From an uncultured Eubacteriales bacterium (GTDB lineage Bacteria > Bacillota > Clostridia > Oscillospirales > Oscillospiraceae): 64,000 nucleotides of DNA. This document shows, one piece after another, positions 52,737 through 61,650 of this stretch. Under the pieces are notes generated by a model. It worked only from the letters and a program-made list of their open reading frames with translations, ran no database searches and was not told where the DNA came from. The stretch is taken from contig URHT01000001.1 in assembly GCA_900547745.1 (NCBI GenBank), positions 62,001 to 126,000 of the forward strand. The letters run 5' to 3'. The first letter of the stretch is position 1. The number at the start of each line of letters is the position of its first letter. The position numbers and the translations under genes were made by a program.

Positions 52737-53162
52737 ATGAAGATCATGGCCATCGACTACGGCGACGCCCACACCGGCATCGCCATTTCAGACTATACCG
52801 AGACGCTGACGGGGCACTCCGAGGTGCTGCACAGCCGGAAGCAGGAGGAGGTGCTGGCGGGGATCCGGCGGCTCATCGCCGGACACGACGTGAAGCTGCT
52901 GGTGCTGGGCTATCCCCGGAACATGGACGGCTCCGAGGGCCCCCGGGCGGAGAAGTGCGCCGCCTTCGGGGAGCTGCTGCGGCAGGAGACGGGGCTGGAG
53001 GTGATCCTGTGGGACGAGCGGCGCACCACCATCGACGCCCACAACATCCTGTTCCAGAACGGGCAGAACGCCAAAAAGCGGAAAAAGACCGTGGACGCCG
53101 TGGCGGCGGCGCTGATGCTGGAGGGCTATCTCACCCGGCGGAGACTGGAGGCGCAGCGATGA
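52737..53162 (+). CDS. ruvX: RuvX/YqgF-family Holliday junction resolvase-like nuclease
   Basis: 141 aa with the RNase H-like fold: IMAIDYGDAHTGIAI at the N-terminus, LLVLGYPRNMDGSEGPRA, and VILWDERRTTIDAHNIL. In E. coli the homologue acts in pre-16S rRNA 5'-end maturation. The stop overlaps the start of the flavoprotein gene (ATGA). Confidence 0.95.
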   Translation: MKIMAIDYGDAHTGIAISDYTETLTGHSEVLHSRKQEEVLAGIRRLIAGHDVKLLVLGYPRNMDGSEGPRAEKCAAFGELLRQETGLEVILWDERRTTIDAHNILFQNGQNAKKRKKTVDAVAAALMLEGYLTRRRLEAQR

Positions 53163-54364
53163 GCCGGGAGGTCATCATCATCGGCGGCGGGGCCTCCGGC
53201 ATGATGGCGGCGCTGACGGCGGCGGAAAACGGGTACGACGTCACGCTGCTGGAGCGGCAGAGCAGGGTGGGGCGCAAGCTGCTGGCCACCGGCAACGGCC
53301 GCTGCAATCTCACCAACTGCCACGTCTCGCCCGACCGCTACCACGGGGAGGACGCGGAGTTCTGCGCCTATGCATTGCAGGCGTTCGACACAGGGGAGAC
53401 TTTACAGTATTTCGCCGGGCTGGGACTGCTGACGGTCAGCGAGGAGAGCGGGCGGGTCTATCCCGCCAGCAACATGGCCGGCAGCGTGCTGGACGTGCTG
53501 CGCTACGCGCTGGAGCGGCCCGGCATCCGGGTGTGCACGGGGCAGACCGTCACCGCCGTGAAGCGGACGGCGGCGGGCTTCACCGTCAGGACGGAGACGG
53601 ATGTGTTCCACGGGGAGAAGCTCATACTGGCCGCCGGGGGCTGCGCCGGCAGCAAGGTGGGCGGCGTTATGGACGGCTACCGGCTGGGCAGGGCGCTGGG
53701 GCACCACCGCACCGCGCTGTATCCCTCCCTTGTCCAGATCAGGACAGACCCCACTTATCCGAGGGCGCTGAAGGGCGTCAAGGCCCAGTGCGGCATCAAC
53801 CTCCGGCGGGGCGGGCAGACCGTGGCGGAGAACCGGGGCGAGGTGCTGTTCACGGAGTACGGCGTCAGCGGCCCGGCCGTCTTTGACATCTCCCGGGCGG
53901 CGGCCACCGGCGGCGAGGGGCTTGTCTGTGTGCTGAGCTTCTTCCCGGACTGGGAGGAGCGGGAGGTGCTGGACTGGCTGCGGCAGCGGCGGCAGGCGGC
54001 GGCGGGACGGGAGGCATCCACGCTGCTGACCGGCTCCTGCCACACGCGGCTGGGGCAGATGCTCTGCAAGGCCGCCGGGTTCACCAGCCAGAGCGCCGCG
54101 TCCCTCTCCGACGGCGACCTGCGGCGCATCGCGGAGCAGGCGGTGGGCTTTACGCTGCCGGTAACAGGCACCTGCGGCTTCGATCAGGCGCAGGTAACGG
54201 CGGGCGGCTTACAGACCGGGGAGTTCGATCCCCGAACCATGGGCAGCCGCCTTGTGCCGGGGCTGTACGCCTGCGGCGAGGTGCTGGACATCGACGGCGA
54301 CTGCGGCGGGTTCAACCTCCAGTGGGCGTGGAGCAGCGGACGGCTGGCCGGACAGCTGCGGTAA
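53159..54364 (+). CDS. BaiN/HI0933-family FAD-dependent oxidoreductase
   Basis: 401 aa. FAD Rossmann motif VIIIGGGASGMMAALTAAENG at the N-terminus, GRKLLATGNGRCNLTN near residue 41, ILAAGGCAGSKVGG near 160, and the C-terminal GLYACGEVLDIDGDCGGFNLQWAW. The family is known as HI0933-like/aminoacetone oxidase; one relative, BaiN, acts on bile-acid intermediates. The substrate here is unknown. Translationally coupled to ruvX and followed by a terminator. Confidence 0.93.
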   Translation: MSREVIIIGGGASGMMAALTAAENGYDVTLLERQSRVGRKLLATGNGRCNLTNCHVSPDRYHGEDAEFCAYALQAFDTGETLQYFAGLGLLTVSEESGRVYPASNMAGSVLDVLRYALERPGIRVCTGQTVTAVKRTAAGFTVRTETDVFHGEKLILAAGGCAGSKVGGVMDGYRLGRALGHHRTALYPSLVQIRTDPTYPRALKGVKAQCGINLRRGGQTVAENRGEVLFTEYGVSGPAVFDISRAAATGGEGLVCVLSFFPDWEEREVLDWLRQRRQAAAGREASTLLTGSCHTRLGQMLCKAAGFTSQSAASLSDGDLRRIAEQAVGFTLPVTGTCGFDQAQVTAGGLQTGEFDPRTMGSRLVPGLYACGEVLDIDGDCGGFNLQWAWSSGRLAGQLR

Positions 54365-54382
54365 AAACAGCATACGAAACGA

Positions 54383-54423
54383 CCCCCATTTGCGGTGAAG
54401 CACACCGCAAATGGGGGCTTTTT
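54383..54423 (+). terminator. Terminator of ruvX-flavoprotein unit
   Basis: Perfect 15-bp stem CCCCCATTTGCGGTG/CACCGCAAATGGGGG followed by CTTTTT. Confidence 0.9.
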
Positions 54424-54471
54424 GTCGTTTCCGGCGGAAAACGGGTTTCGACAGGAGTCGCCGGGGACGGG

Positions 54472-54480
54472 TGCTATAAT
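54472..54480 (+). promoter_or_regulatory. Extended -10 promoter of the pilin-like cluster
   Basis: TGCTATAAT at 54472-54480 is an extended -10 element. The nearest -35-like sequence (TCGACA, 54448-54453) is too far (21 nt), so recognition probably relies on the TGn extension. Confidence 0.65.
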
Positions 54481-54533
54481 CCTCCACGCAAGGCAGGAGA
54501 GCTGCCGCATCACGCAGGGCAGGAGGATGAAAC

Positions 54534-57284
54534 ATGAGCCGATACAGGAAAATGGGGCTGCGGCTGCTGGGCGGTCTGCTGGCGGCGGTGCTGTGCGCCG
54601 CGCTGCTGCCCACCGCCGGTTATGCCGCCGGGGATATCTATGAGGTGGGGGAGGACAGCGCCTATACCGTGGGGGAGGACACCGTCCGGCTGCTGCGGAC
54701 GGCGCAGGCGACGCGGGACAACGTGACCATGCGGCTGTTCAACTACACCGGGGCCATCAACGGGCAGGGGCCGCTGGACTTCTTCCACAACAGCCGGTAC
54801 GATGCCACGGTGGACGGCACCGCCGCCGGCAGCGGGACGCGGCCGTCTATGGCGGCCACGCTGGTGGACGGGTGGCCCTTTGTCGACAGCATCCCCGGCA
54901 GCGAGAAAAGCGGCAGTCTGGGGTATCTGTTCAGCGGCAGCGCCGTCACGGGCAAGACCGCCTACGACGTGGGCAGCGGCGGCAGCACCGGCCTGTTCCG
55001 GCGGGACGGCGAGGGGTATCTGTACTACGACTCGCTGCAGAACGCTGCCGGGTACGATACGGAGACGGGGCGGTTCCAGCTGTACGACGGCATCATGCGG
55101 CCCAGCTACACCGCCTATGTGGAGCCGGAGGGCAAGACGGTGTCCGAGAACCGGAGGATCGCCTTCAACGGCAATTTCCTGCCGTTCAACGACATGACCG
55201 GCGCCACGGAGACGCCTGCAGACAAGACGCCCAAGACCTACGTCCTGCCGGAGGGGGCGGTGGATCTGTGGTTCGGCATGACCATGGAGTTCGACTTCTT
55301 CATGCCTGCCGGGGGGCAGATCGACGGGAAGGACATGGTGTTCCAGTTCCTGGGAGACGACGATGTGTTCGTGTACATCGACGACGTGCTGGTGCTGGAC
55401 ATCGGCGGCACCCACGGCGCCAACCGCGGTTCCGTCAACTTTGCCGACGGCACGGTGACGCATCCGAGGGCCGGGCTGTCCGGCGACGCCGGGGCCGACG
55501 GCTACGGGACATCCACGCTGGCGGCGAAGTTCCGCGCCGCCGGGAAGAACGGCGTGTTCAGCGGGGAGACGTTCGCTGACTACACCAAGCATACCCTGAA
55601 GTTCTTCTATCTGGAGCGGGGCGGCAACGTGTCCTACTGCTATCTGCGGTTCAACATGCCCACGCTGCCCGACAAGTCCCTGACGGTGGCCAAGGAGCTG
55701 TCCGGCGGCGGGGAGGCCCTGAACGGCTATCTGAGCCGGACGATGGACTACCGGTTCCGGGTGCTGCGGCCAGACGGCAGCCTGTATGTGCCGGCGGGCA
55801 CGACGTATCAGGTGCTGGAGGGCACGGCTGTCACCGGCAGCGGCCGGGTGGACGGCAGCGGCTGCTTCACCCTGCGGGCCGGGCAGATGGCGCAGTTCAC
55901 CGACATGATGACGCTGGGCGGCGGACAGTACGACTATGTGGTGGAGGAGACGATGCCGCAGCGGCTGACAGGGCAGTACCAGCAGGTGCAGTACACCGTG
56001 GGCAGCGGCACCGGCACCGCCGCCACGCCATCCGTCTCCACGGACTTCACCGGCTACCGCACCGATACGCGCTCCGCCGCTGAGACGCAGCTGGTGACAT
56101 ACCGCAACGTGGTGGATACCGCCGGATTGGGAGAGCTGCGGGTGACGAAGCGGGTGGCGGAGGGCTCCGTCTGTCCGGAGGGGCAGACGTTCGACATCGG
56201 CGTGTCGCTGGGCGGGCAGCCCGTCCCGGCGGGGACGCCCTACACCGTGAACGGGCAGGCCCGGACGGTGGAGACGGCGGGCGTCGTGCCGCTGGCCCAT
56301 GGGGAGACGGCGGTGTTCGGCGGGCTGCTGGCGGGGACGGCCTACGCCGTGACGGAGACGCCGCCGGAGGGCTTCCGGGCCAGCTTCGAGGCATCGGTCA
56401 CGGCGAACGGGGAGACGGCGGCCGCCAGACCGTCCGGGGAGATCCCCATGGGCGGCAGCGCGGCGGTCACCGTTACCAACGCCACCTACGACTACGCAGT
56501 GGAGATCCCCCTGACCAAGACGCTGCTGGGTGGGGCGGAGGCATCCGGTACGTTCCGGTTCCTGCTGGAGGAGACGGACAGCCGGGGCGCCGTGCTGCGG
56601 CAGCTGTCAGAGACGGCCATCACCGTGGACGGCGGGCAGACCGCCGGGGGACGGCTGGTGCTGGGCTTCACGTCCGGGGACACCGCCCTGCACTGCTACC
56701 GCATCCGGGAGGCGGAGGCCGACGGGTTCCGGCAGGACGGCGGGGCGTATCTGCTGACGGTACAGCCCAACGGTACGGACGGCGCATCGCGCATCACCGT
56801 CAACGGCCGTCTGTGGGATCAGACGGCGCTGCCCTTCGTGAACCGCACCGCGCAGAGCCTGACCGTCAGCAAGACGGTGCAGGGGGAGCTGGGCGACCGG
56901 ACGAAGGCGTTCCCCTTTGCCGCGTCCATGACGCTGGACGGAGAGCGCGTCCCGTTTCCGGCGGGGGCGGGCTACACCGTGGAGGACGGGCGGGCGGTGT
57001 TCGCTCTGCGCCACGGGGAGAGCCTGACGTTCACCGGTCTGCCCTACGGCGCGGTGGTGACGGTGGAGGAGACGGAGCACGCGGGCTATACCGTCAGCAA
57101 CAGCAGCCGCGCCGGGGACAGCGGGGCGGCGGAGCTCAGCGGCGACCGGGAACTGCGGTTCACCAACACCAAGGGGGCCGTGCCCGATATGGGCGTGCCC
57201 GGCCCAACGCTGCTGCCCGCGGGGCTGCTGGCCGCCGCCTGCGGCGGACTGGCGCTGACCCGGCGGCGGAGACGGGGTCTGTAA
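54534..57284 (+). CDS. Fibro-slime-domain surface protein with DUF5979/Cna-B-like repeats
   Basis: 916 aa; AGGAGG before ATG; signal peptide ending AGYAA. Residues about 35-380 contain a fibro-slime/PA14-like lectin domain (NDMTGATETPADKTPKT, FDFFMPAGGQ, VFQFLGDDDVFVYIDDVLVLDIGG, HTLKFFYLERGG). At least four beta-sandwich repeats of Spy0128/DUF5979/Cna-B type follow (SLTVAKELSGG, LRVTKRVAEG, IPLTKTLLGG, LTVSKTVQGELG). The C-terminus is a cell-wall-sorting-like tail: a poor motif VPDMG, hydrophobic TLLPAGLLAAACGGLAL, then RRRRR. By size and order it looks like a pilus tip adhesin ahead of two smaller pilins. Confidence 0.82.
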   Translation: MSRYRKMGLRLLGGLLAAVLCAALLPTAGYAAGDIYEVGEDSAYTVGEDTVRLLRTAQATRDNVTMRLFNYTGAINGQGPLDFFHNSRYDATVDGTAAGSGTRPSMAATLVDGWPFVDSIPGSEKSGSLGYLFSGSAVTGKTAYDVGSGGSTGLFRRDGEGYLYYDSLQNAAGYDTETGRFQLYDGIMRPSYTAYVEPEGKTVSENRRIAFNGNFLPFNDMTGATETPADKTPKTYVLPEGAVDLWFGMTMEFDFFMPAGGQIDGKDMVFQFLGDDDVFVYIDDVLVLDIGGTHGANRGSVNFADGTVTHPRAGLSGDAGADGYGTSTLAAKFRAAGKNGVFSGETFADYTKHTLKFFYLERGGNVSYCYLRFNMPTLPDKSLTVAKELSGGGEALNGYLSRTMDYRFRVLRPDGSLYVPAGTTYQVLEGTAVTGSGRVDGSGCFTLRAGQMAQFTDMMTLGGGQYDYVVEETMPQRLTGQYQQVQYTVGSGTGTAATPSVSTDFTGYRTDTRSAAETQLVTYRNVVDTAGLGELRVTKRVAEGSVCPEGQTFDIGVSLGGQPVPAGTPYTVNGQARTVETAGVVPLAHGETAVFGGLLAGTAYAVTETPPEGFRASFEASVTANGETAAARPSGEIPMGGSAAVTVTNATYDYAVEIPLTKTLLGGAEASGTFRFLLEETDSRGAVLRQLSETAITVDGGQTAGGRLVLGFTSGDTALHCYRIREAEADGFRQDGGAYLLTVQPNGTDGASRITVNGRLWDQTALPFVNRTAQSLTVSKTVQGELGDRTKAFPFAASMTLDGERVPFPAGAGYTVEDGRAVFALRHGESLTFTGLPYGAVVTVEETEHAGYTVSNSSRAGDSGAAELSGDRELRFTNTKGAVPDMGVPGPTLLPAGLLAAACGGLALTRRRRRGL

Positions 57285-57348
57285 CACTGTGCTGTACCGC
57301 AGAACGCGGTTTTGGCAAACACCTATATGACATAAGGAGGACAAATGT

Positions 57349-58386
57349 ATGAAGAAACTCTTTTCCCTGCTGCTGGCGGCGGTGCTGGCGCTGGGGCTGA
57401 CCACCATAGCATGGGCCGTGACGGAGGAGGAGCCCGGCGGTCAGGCGGGCCAGACGTACACGGACGATGACCGGATCGTCATTGAAAAGTGCTACCGGCT
57501 GGTGAACGACGGCGCGGTCAGCCCCGCCGAGACGTTCCACTTTACCCTGACCACGCTGGGCGTCACCGATTCCACGGAGACGCTGGACACCATGCCCCGG
57601 TTCACCGACGCCGACGGCGCGCCGATCACCGGCTTCGACATCAGCTTTGCCGAGGGAGAGGCCACGGCGGCAGGCACCGTCAAGTCCTACACGCTGATGC
57701 TGCCGGAGTACGACACCGTGGGTATCTACTCCTACGAGATCGCGGAGGTGGTGGACGACGATGCCCGCACGGCAGGCGTCACCTACAACGGCCAGAAGCT
57801 GCTGCTGAAGGTAACGGTGATCCAGACGGAGGACGGCCGGGTGCGCGTGGCCGCCGTGCATCTGGGGAACGAGGACGGCGACAAGGTGAAGCAGGTGGTC
57901 AACACCTACGCCGCCGGTACACTGGACGTCACCAAGACCGTTGCCGGTCTTATGGGCGAGACGAACCGGGACTTCCGCTTCACTGTAACGCTGACCAGAC
58001 CGGCGGAGCTGGTCATGGCCAGCACCATCGGCCTCACCGTGGCCGGTACGGCGCAGAGCTTTACGCCGGTGTGGGACAGCAACGGACGGTGTACCGTGAC
58101 ATTTGACCTGCGGCACGGGCAGACCGCGTCCCTGACCAACCTGCCCTACGGCATGAGCTACACCGTGGCAGAGGACGACTACACCGCCATCGGCTACACC
58201 ACGGAAAAGACCGGCGACAGCGGCACCATCAGCGCCGCCGGTGTGACGGCGGCGTTCACCAACACCAAGGGCGGCAGCGTGGATACCGGCGTGCTGCTGG
58301 ACAGCGCCCCCTACGCGCTGCTGCTGGTGATGGCGCTGTCCGGCGGCGCGGTGCTGTTCCTGCGGCGGCGCGCCCACAGGAGCTGA
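57349..58386 (+). CDS. FctA/Spy0128-like pilin (first)
   Basis: 345 aa; AAGGAGG before ATG; signal peptide ending AWAVT. Residues about 35-190 are a Spy0128/FctA isopeptide-type pilin domain (AETFHFTLTTLG, YSYEIAEVVDDD, VTYNGQKLLLKVTV). Residues about 195-305 are a second unit of DUF5979 type (LDVTKTVAGLMGETNRDFRF, LPYGMSYTVAEDDY, TAAFTNTKGG). The tail SVDTGVLL, a hydrophobic helix and RRRAHRS form a divergent sorting signal. It may be the shaft subunit, cross-linked by Lys-Asn isopeptide bonds. Confidence 0.82.
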   Translation: MKKLFSLLLAAVLALGLTTIAWAVTEEEPGGQAGQTYTDDDRIVIEKCYRLVNDGAVSPAETFHFTLTTLGVTDSTETLDTMPRFTDADGAPITGFDISFAEGEATAAGTVKSYTLMLPEYDTVGIYSYEIAEVVDDDARTAGVTYNGQKLLLKVTVIQTEDGRVRVAAVHLGNEDGDKVKQVVNTYAAGTLDVTKTVAGLMGETNRDFRFTVTLTRPAELVMASTIGLTVAGTAQSFTPVWDSNGRCTVTFDLRHGQTASLTNLPYGMSYTVAEDDYTAIGYTTEKTGDSGTISAAGVTAAFTNTKGGSVDTGVLLDSAPYALLLVMALSGGAVLFLRRRAHRS

Positions 58387-58393
58387 CGGCGCT

Positions 58394-59005
58394 ATGAGCA
58401 GAAGGATACCGGCCGCAGCGGCGCTGCTGGCCCTGCTGCTGGCGCTGTGGGCCGTCCCGGCAATGGCGGCGGCAGCGGCGGCGGAGCTGCCGGTGCGGGT
58501 GACGGTCAGCGGCGGCGCACCCTCCGTACCGGAGACGTTTACCCTGACACTGCGGGCGGCATCCGACGGTGCGCCCCTGCCGGAGGGAGCCGCAGGCGGC
58601 GCGTATACCCTCACCGTGGACGGCGGCGGCGCCGTGACGCTGCGCATCCCCTGTGAAAAGGCGGGGAAGTACCGCTATACCCTGTGTCAGGAGCCGGGAA
58701 AGCTGGCACGGGGGCAGTACGACCACCGGACGTATTACATCACCGTGACGGTGACGGAGGACGGCCGGGTCACGGCGGCGGTGTACGGCGACGCGGCGCA
58801 GGAGGGCGACAAGTACGATGCCATCGAGTTCGTCAACCGCTACCGGTACCGGCCCGACCCGGAGGATCCGGTGAAGCCCTCCCCCAAGACCGGGGACGGC
58901 GGCCTTGGCCTGCTGGCGGCGCTGGCGCTGTCCAGCGGTGCGGGTATCGCGGCGCTGGGAGGTACGGCGGCGGTGGCGGCGCTGCTGCGGCGGCAGGAGC
59001 CGTAA
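58394..59005 (+). CDS. FctA-like pilin (second, small)
   Basis: 203 aa. Signal peptide ending AMAAA; a single FctA/Spy0128-like domain (VPETFTLTLRAASDG, YRYTLCQEPGK, DHRTYYITVTVTEDGR, FVNRYRY); tail PSPKTGDGG, hydrophobic segment and RRQEP: the clearest LPxTG-like sorting motif (SPKTG) of the three. It starts 8 nt after the previous stop, so it is cotranscribed. It could be the wall-anchoring minor pilin. Confidence 0.82.
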   Translation: MSRRIPAAAALLALLLALWAVPAMAAAAAAELPVRVTVSGGAPSVPETFTLTLRAASDGAPLPEGAAGGAYTLTVDGGGAVTLRIPCEKAGKYRYTLCQEPGKLARGQYDHRTYYITVTVTEDGRVTAAVYGDAAQEGDKYDAIEFVNRYRYRPDPEDPVKPSPKTGDGGLGLLAALALSSGAGIAALGGTAAVAALLRRQEP

Positions 59006-59009
59006 ACGC

Positions 59010-59046
59010 AAAAAAGAAGGAGACGCGGAGCGTCTCCTTCTTTTTT
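59010..59046 (+). terminator. Terminator of the pilin-like cluster
   Basis: Stem AAAAAGAAGGAGACGC/GCGTCTCCTTCTTTTT with a short loop, U-rich 3' arm. Confidence 0.88.
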
Positions 59047-59059
59047 GTGCCGAACGCGC

Positions 59060-59274
59060 CGACAGCCGCACCTTGGTGCGGCTGTCCAACGATTTGAGGA
59101 TAGAAAGGAAAAGCAATTCATGTTACGAATTACTGTCTGTATGATACAGGGCGAGAGTTTTTTTGTAAAGCGACAAAATCTCATCTTTACATTAGAGAAT
59201 GTCATAGATACATAATTCCGGCTCTGCACCGCAGAATAAGAGGGGTTGCCACGGCGTGGACGGCGTGGTATCAT
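59060..59274 (+). promoter_or_regulatory. Intergenic region with hairpin and LysR-gene promoter
   Basis: A perfect GACAGCCGCACC/GGTGCGGCTGTC hairpin (59060-59085) is followed by an AT-rich stretch without an ORF, then TTGCCA (59246-59251), a 17-nt spacer and TATCAT (59269-59274), the likely promoter of the LysR gene. Confidence 0.6.
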
Positions 59275-59309
59275 AACAGTATGAAGGAACGTCATGGGGA
59301 GGTGCGGGC

Positions 59310-60182
59310 ATGGACACGAAAAAGCTGGCGGCGCTGGCGGCGGCGGTGCGGCTGGGCAGCTTCACCCGGGCGGCGGAGGAGCTGGGCTACACCCAGTCCG
59401 GTCTGACCCACATGATGAACAGTCTGGAAAAGGACGTGGGCTTTCCCCTGCTGGTGCGGGGCCGTACCGGCGTGAGACTGACCCCGGCGGGACAGCGCGT
59501 CTTCCCGCTGGTGCAGGAGTGCCTGCAGGGCGCGGAGGCGTTGGAGCGGGAGATCCTGCTCATCAACACACATCAGGAGGAGAGCGTCCGCGTGGCGGCC
59601 TACGACTCCATTGCGCGGCACTGGCTGCCGGAGGTGATCCAGCAGTTCCGCCGGGCCCACCCGGATGTGGGTGTGGACATCCAGATGGGCAGCGTGCAGG
59701 AGGTGTATCGCTGGGTGCAGGAGGGCCGCGTGGACATGTGCTTCGCCAGCCGGCAGGAGAGCGTGACGCTGGATTGGACGCCCCTGCGGGACGACGAGCT
59801 GTTCGCCATACTGCCGCCGGACTACGACAACGGCGGGCGGGACGTGTTCCCGGTGGAGGATTTCGCCGGGAAGGAATTTCTCATGCCGTCCATGGGCTTC
59901 AACCTGGACATTATGCGGGTGCTGAACCGACACGGCGTGCTGCCGCTGATCCGCACCACGCAGGTGTCGGACAGCGTCATCATCTCCATGGTGGAGCACG
60001 GGCTGGGCGTCAGCATGCTGTCCCGGCTGGTGCTGCAGGGGCGGCAGGACGATGTGCAGGCCCTGCCGCTGGCGCCCAGAGCCGTCCGGGAGCTGGGCAT
60101 CGCCTCCCGGCCGCGGAAGGAGCTGCGGCTCGCCGTGCGGAGGTTCATCGCCGAGGCCCGGGAAATGATCGAAAAAATGTAA
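59310..60182 (+). CDS. LysR-family transcriptional regulator
   Basis: 290 aa. N-terminal winged HTH (LAALAAAVRLGSFTRAAEEL, YTQSGLTHMMNSLEKDVGFP, LVRGRTGVRLTPAGQRV) and a type 2 periplasmic-binding-like effector domain (residues about 90-290). ATG 59310 is 8 nt after GGGGAGG. Targets are unknown; LysR proteins usually act on an adjacent gene, here perhaps the acyltransferase immediately downstream in the same direction. The C-terminus EMIEKM is encoded by a duplicated 17-mer. Confidence 0.95.
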   Translation: MDTKKLAALAAAVRLGSFTRAAEELGYTQSGLTHMMNSLEKDVGFPLLVRGRTGVRLTPAGQRVFPLVQECLQGAEALEREILLINTHQEESVRVAAYDSIARHWLPEVIQQFRRAHPDVGVDIQMGSVQEVYRWVQEGRVDMCFASRQESVTLDWTPLRDDELFAILPPDYDNGGRDVFPVEDFAGKEFLMPSMGFNLDIMRVLNRHGVLPLIRTTQVSDSVIISMVEHGLGVSMLSRLVLQGRQDDVQALPLAPRAVRELGIASRPRKELRLAVRRFIAEAREMIEKM

Positions 60183-60206
60183 TGATCGAAAAAATGTGAG
60201 GATACT

Positions 60207-61607
60207 ATGCTGGAATTTCAGGAACTGACTGCCAAAGAGGGGGCGCGGCTGCGCCCGTATTATGAGACGTGCGATTACCGCCTGTGCGAATACTCGCTGG
60301 GCGTGAAGCTGATGTGGCGGGAGCACCTGCACCCGTGGTTCGCGGAGACGGCGGGCTGTCTCATCGTCCGCAACCGCATTGAGGGGGAGTATGTGTTCGA
60401 CTACCCCGTCACAGGGCCGGAGGGCGATGCGGAGGCGGCGCTGGCCGCCATCGAGCAGTACTGCGGCGAGAAGGAGCTGCCACTGGTGCTGTCCGTGGTG
60501 CCGGAGGAAAAGGCGGCGCAGCTGATCCTGCGCTATCCGCGGGTGAGGGTCATCAGCGAGCGGCCGTGGAAGGACTATCTCTACCGCACCGAGGAGCTGG
60601 CGCAGTTCGCCGGACGGCGGTACAGCGGCCAGCGCAACCACATCAACAAGTTCCGCCGGGACTATCCGGACGCGGAATTTGTGGCCCTCACCGATCCGGC
60701 GGATCCCCGGCTGGCGGCGTTCTGGCGGGACTACGAGGCGGAGTTCCACAAGGCCGGGCCGCTGGCCAAGCAGGAGCTGGTGCTGGCGCGGGAGATGTTT
60801 GACCTGCTGGACACCGGCTGGTTCTGCGCCGGGGGCATGCTGGCGGAGGGACGGCTGGTGGCCGTCAGTCTGGCGGAGAAGTGCGGCGGTACGCTGGTGA
60901 ACCACATCGAAAAGGCGCTGTACTCCCACGCCGGGGCGTACCCCGCCATCGTGCAGGCCTTCGCGGCCCACTACGGCGCGGACTGCCCGTGGGTGAACCG
61001 GGAGGACGACGCACGGGACAAGGGACTGCGCACCTCCAAGCTGCAATACCTGCCTGCGGAGCTGGCCGGCAAGGTACGGCTGGAGGTAGGGACGGAGCTG
61101 GACATGCTGCGCCGTGTGCCGACATTGAAAACGGAGCGGCTGACCCTGACGGCCCTGCGGCCCGGGGACAGGGAGGCCTACAACGCCCTGTGTCTGGACG
61201 ACGAGCGCAACCGCTGGTGGGGCTACGACTACCGCACCGGTCTGGGGGACAAGCCCCTGACGGAGAACTATTTCCTGGACATGGCCAAGGCGGACTTTGC
61301 CGCCCGCCGCGCCGTGAACTTCGCCGTGCGGCTGAAGGGAAAGCTCATCGGCGAGGTGGTGCTGTACCGGCCGGACTTCCGGGGCGGCTTTGAGCAGGGC
61401 TGCCGCATCGCGCCGGCCTACGCCGGACACGGCTACGGTACGGAGGCCTTCGCGGCGGCGGCGGACTGGGCGCTGTACCAGCTGGGACTTGCCCGCGTGG
61501 TGGCCAAGTGCTTCAAGGAGAACGCCGCGTCCCACCGGATGCTGGCGTCGTGTATGCGCCCCGGCGGCGAGGATGAGACATACTTCTATTTTGAAAAAGT
61601 GGTATAA
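60207..61607 (+). CDS. DUF2156-GNAT fusion protein
   Basis: 466 aa. Residues about 1-290 match the DUF2156 family (phosphatidylglycerol lysyltransferase C-terminal-like): CDYRLCEYSLGVKLMWREHL near the start, YSGQRNHINKFRRDYP near 138, CPWVNREDDARDKGLR near 262. Residues about 305-466 are a GNAT/RimJ-like acetyltransferase (LKTERLTLTALRPGDREAYN, RIAPAYAGHGYGTEAFAAAA, ARVVAKCFKENAASHRML). It is therefore a two-headed acyltransferase. ATG 60207 follows GTGAGG, 24 nt after the LysR stop. Substrates unknown. Confidence 0.88.
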   Translation: MLEFQELTAKEGARLRPYYETCDYRLCEYSLGVKLMWREHLHPWFAETAGCLIVRNRIEGEYVFDYPVTGPEGDAEAALAAIEQYCGEKELPLVLSVVPEEKAAQLILRYPRVRVISERPWKDYLYRTEELAQFAGRRYSGQRNHINKFRRDYPDAEFVALTDPADPRLAAFWRDYEAEFHKAGPLAKQELVLAREMFDLLDTGWFCAGGMLAEGRLVAVSLAEKCGGTLVNHIEKALYSHAGAYPAIVQAFAAHYGADCPWVNREDDARDKGLRTSKLQYLPAELAGKVRLEVGTELDMLRRVPTLKTERLTLTALRPGDREAYNALCLDDERNRWWGYDYRTGLGDKPLTENYFLDMAKADFAARRAVNFAVRLKGKLIGEVVLYRPDFRGGFEQGCRIAPAYAGHGYGTEAFAAAADWALYQLGLARVVAKCFKENAASHRMLASCMRPGGEDETYFYFEKVV

Positions 61608-61612
61608 AGCAG

Positions 61613-61645
61613 AACACCTCCGCGCACAATGAGCGCGGAGGTGTT
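61613..61645 (+). terminator. Hairpin after the DUF2156-GNAT gene
   Basis: Perfect 13-bp stem AACACCTCCGCGC/GCGCGGAGGTGTT with loop ACAATGA. The U-tract is poor (TTTAT). The 3' arm contains the GGAGG of the next small ORF, so it may act on translation as well as termination. Confidence 0.65.
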
Positions 61646-61650
61646 TATCT

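Noticed and set aside
59041..59220. Possible small protein gene in the gap before the LysR gene
   Set aside because: Short frames only, no ribosome site, hairpin and AT-rich sequence more like a control region.
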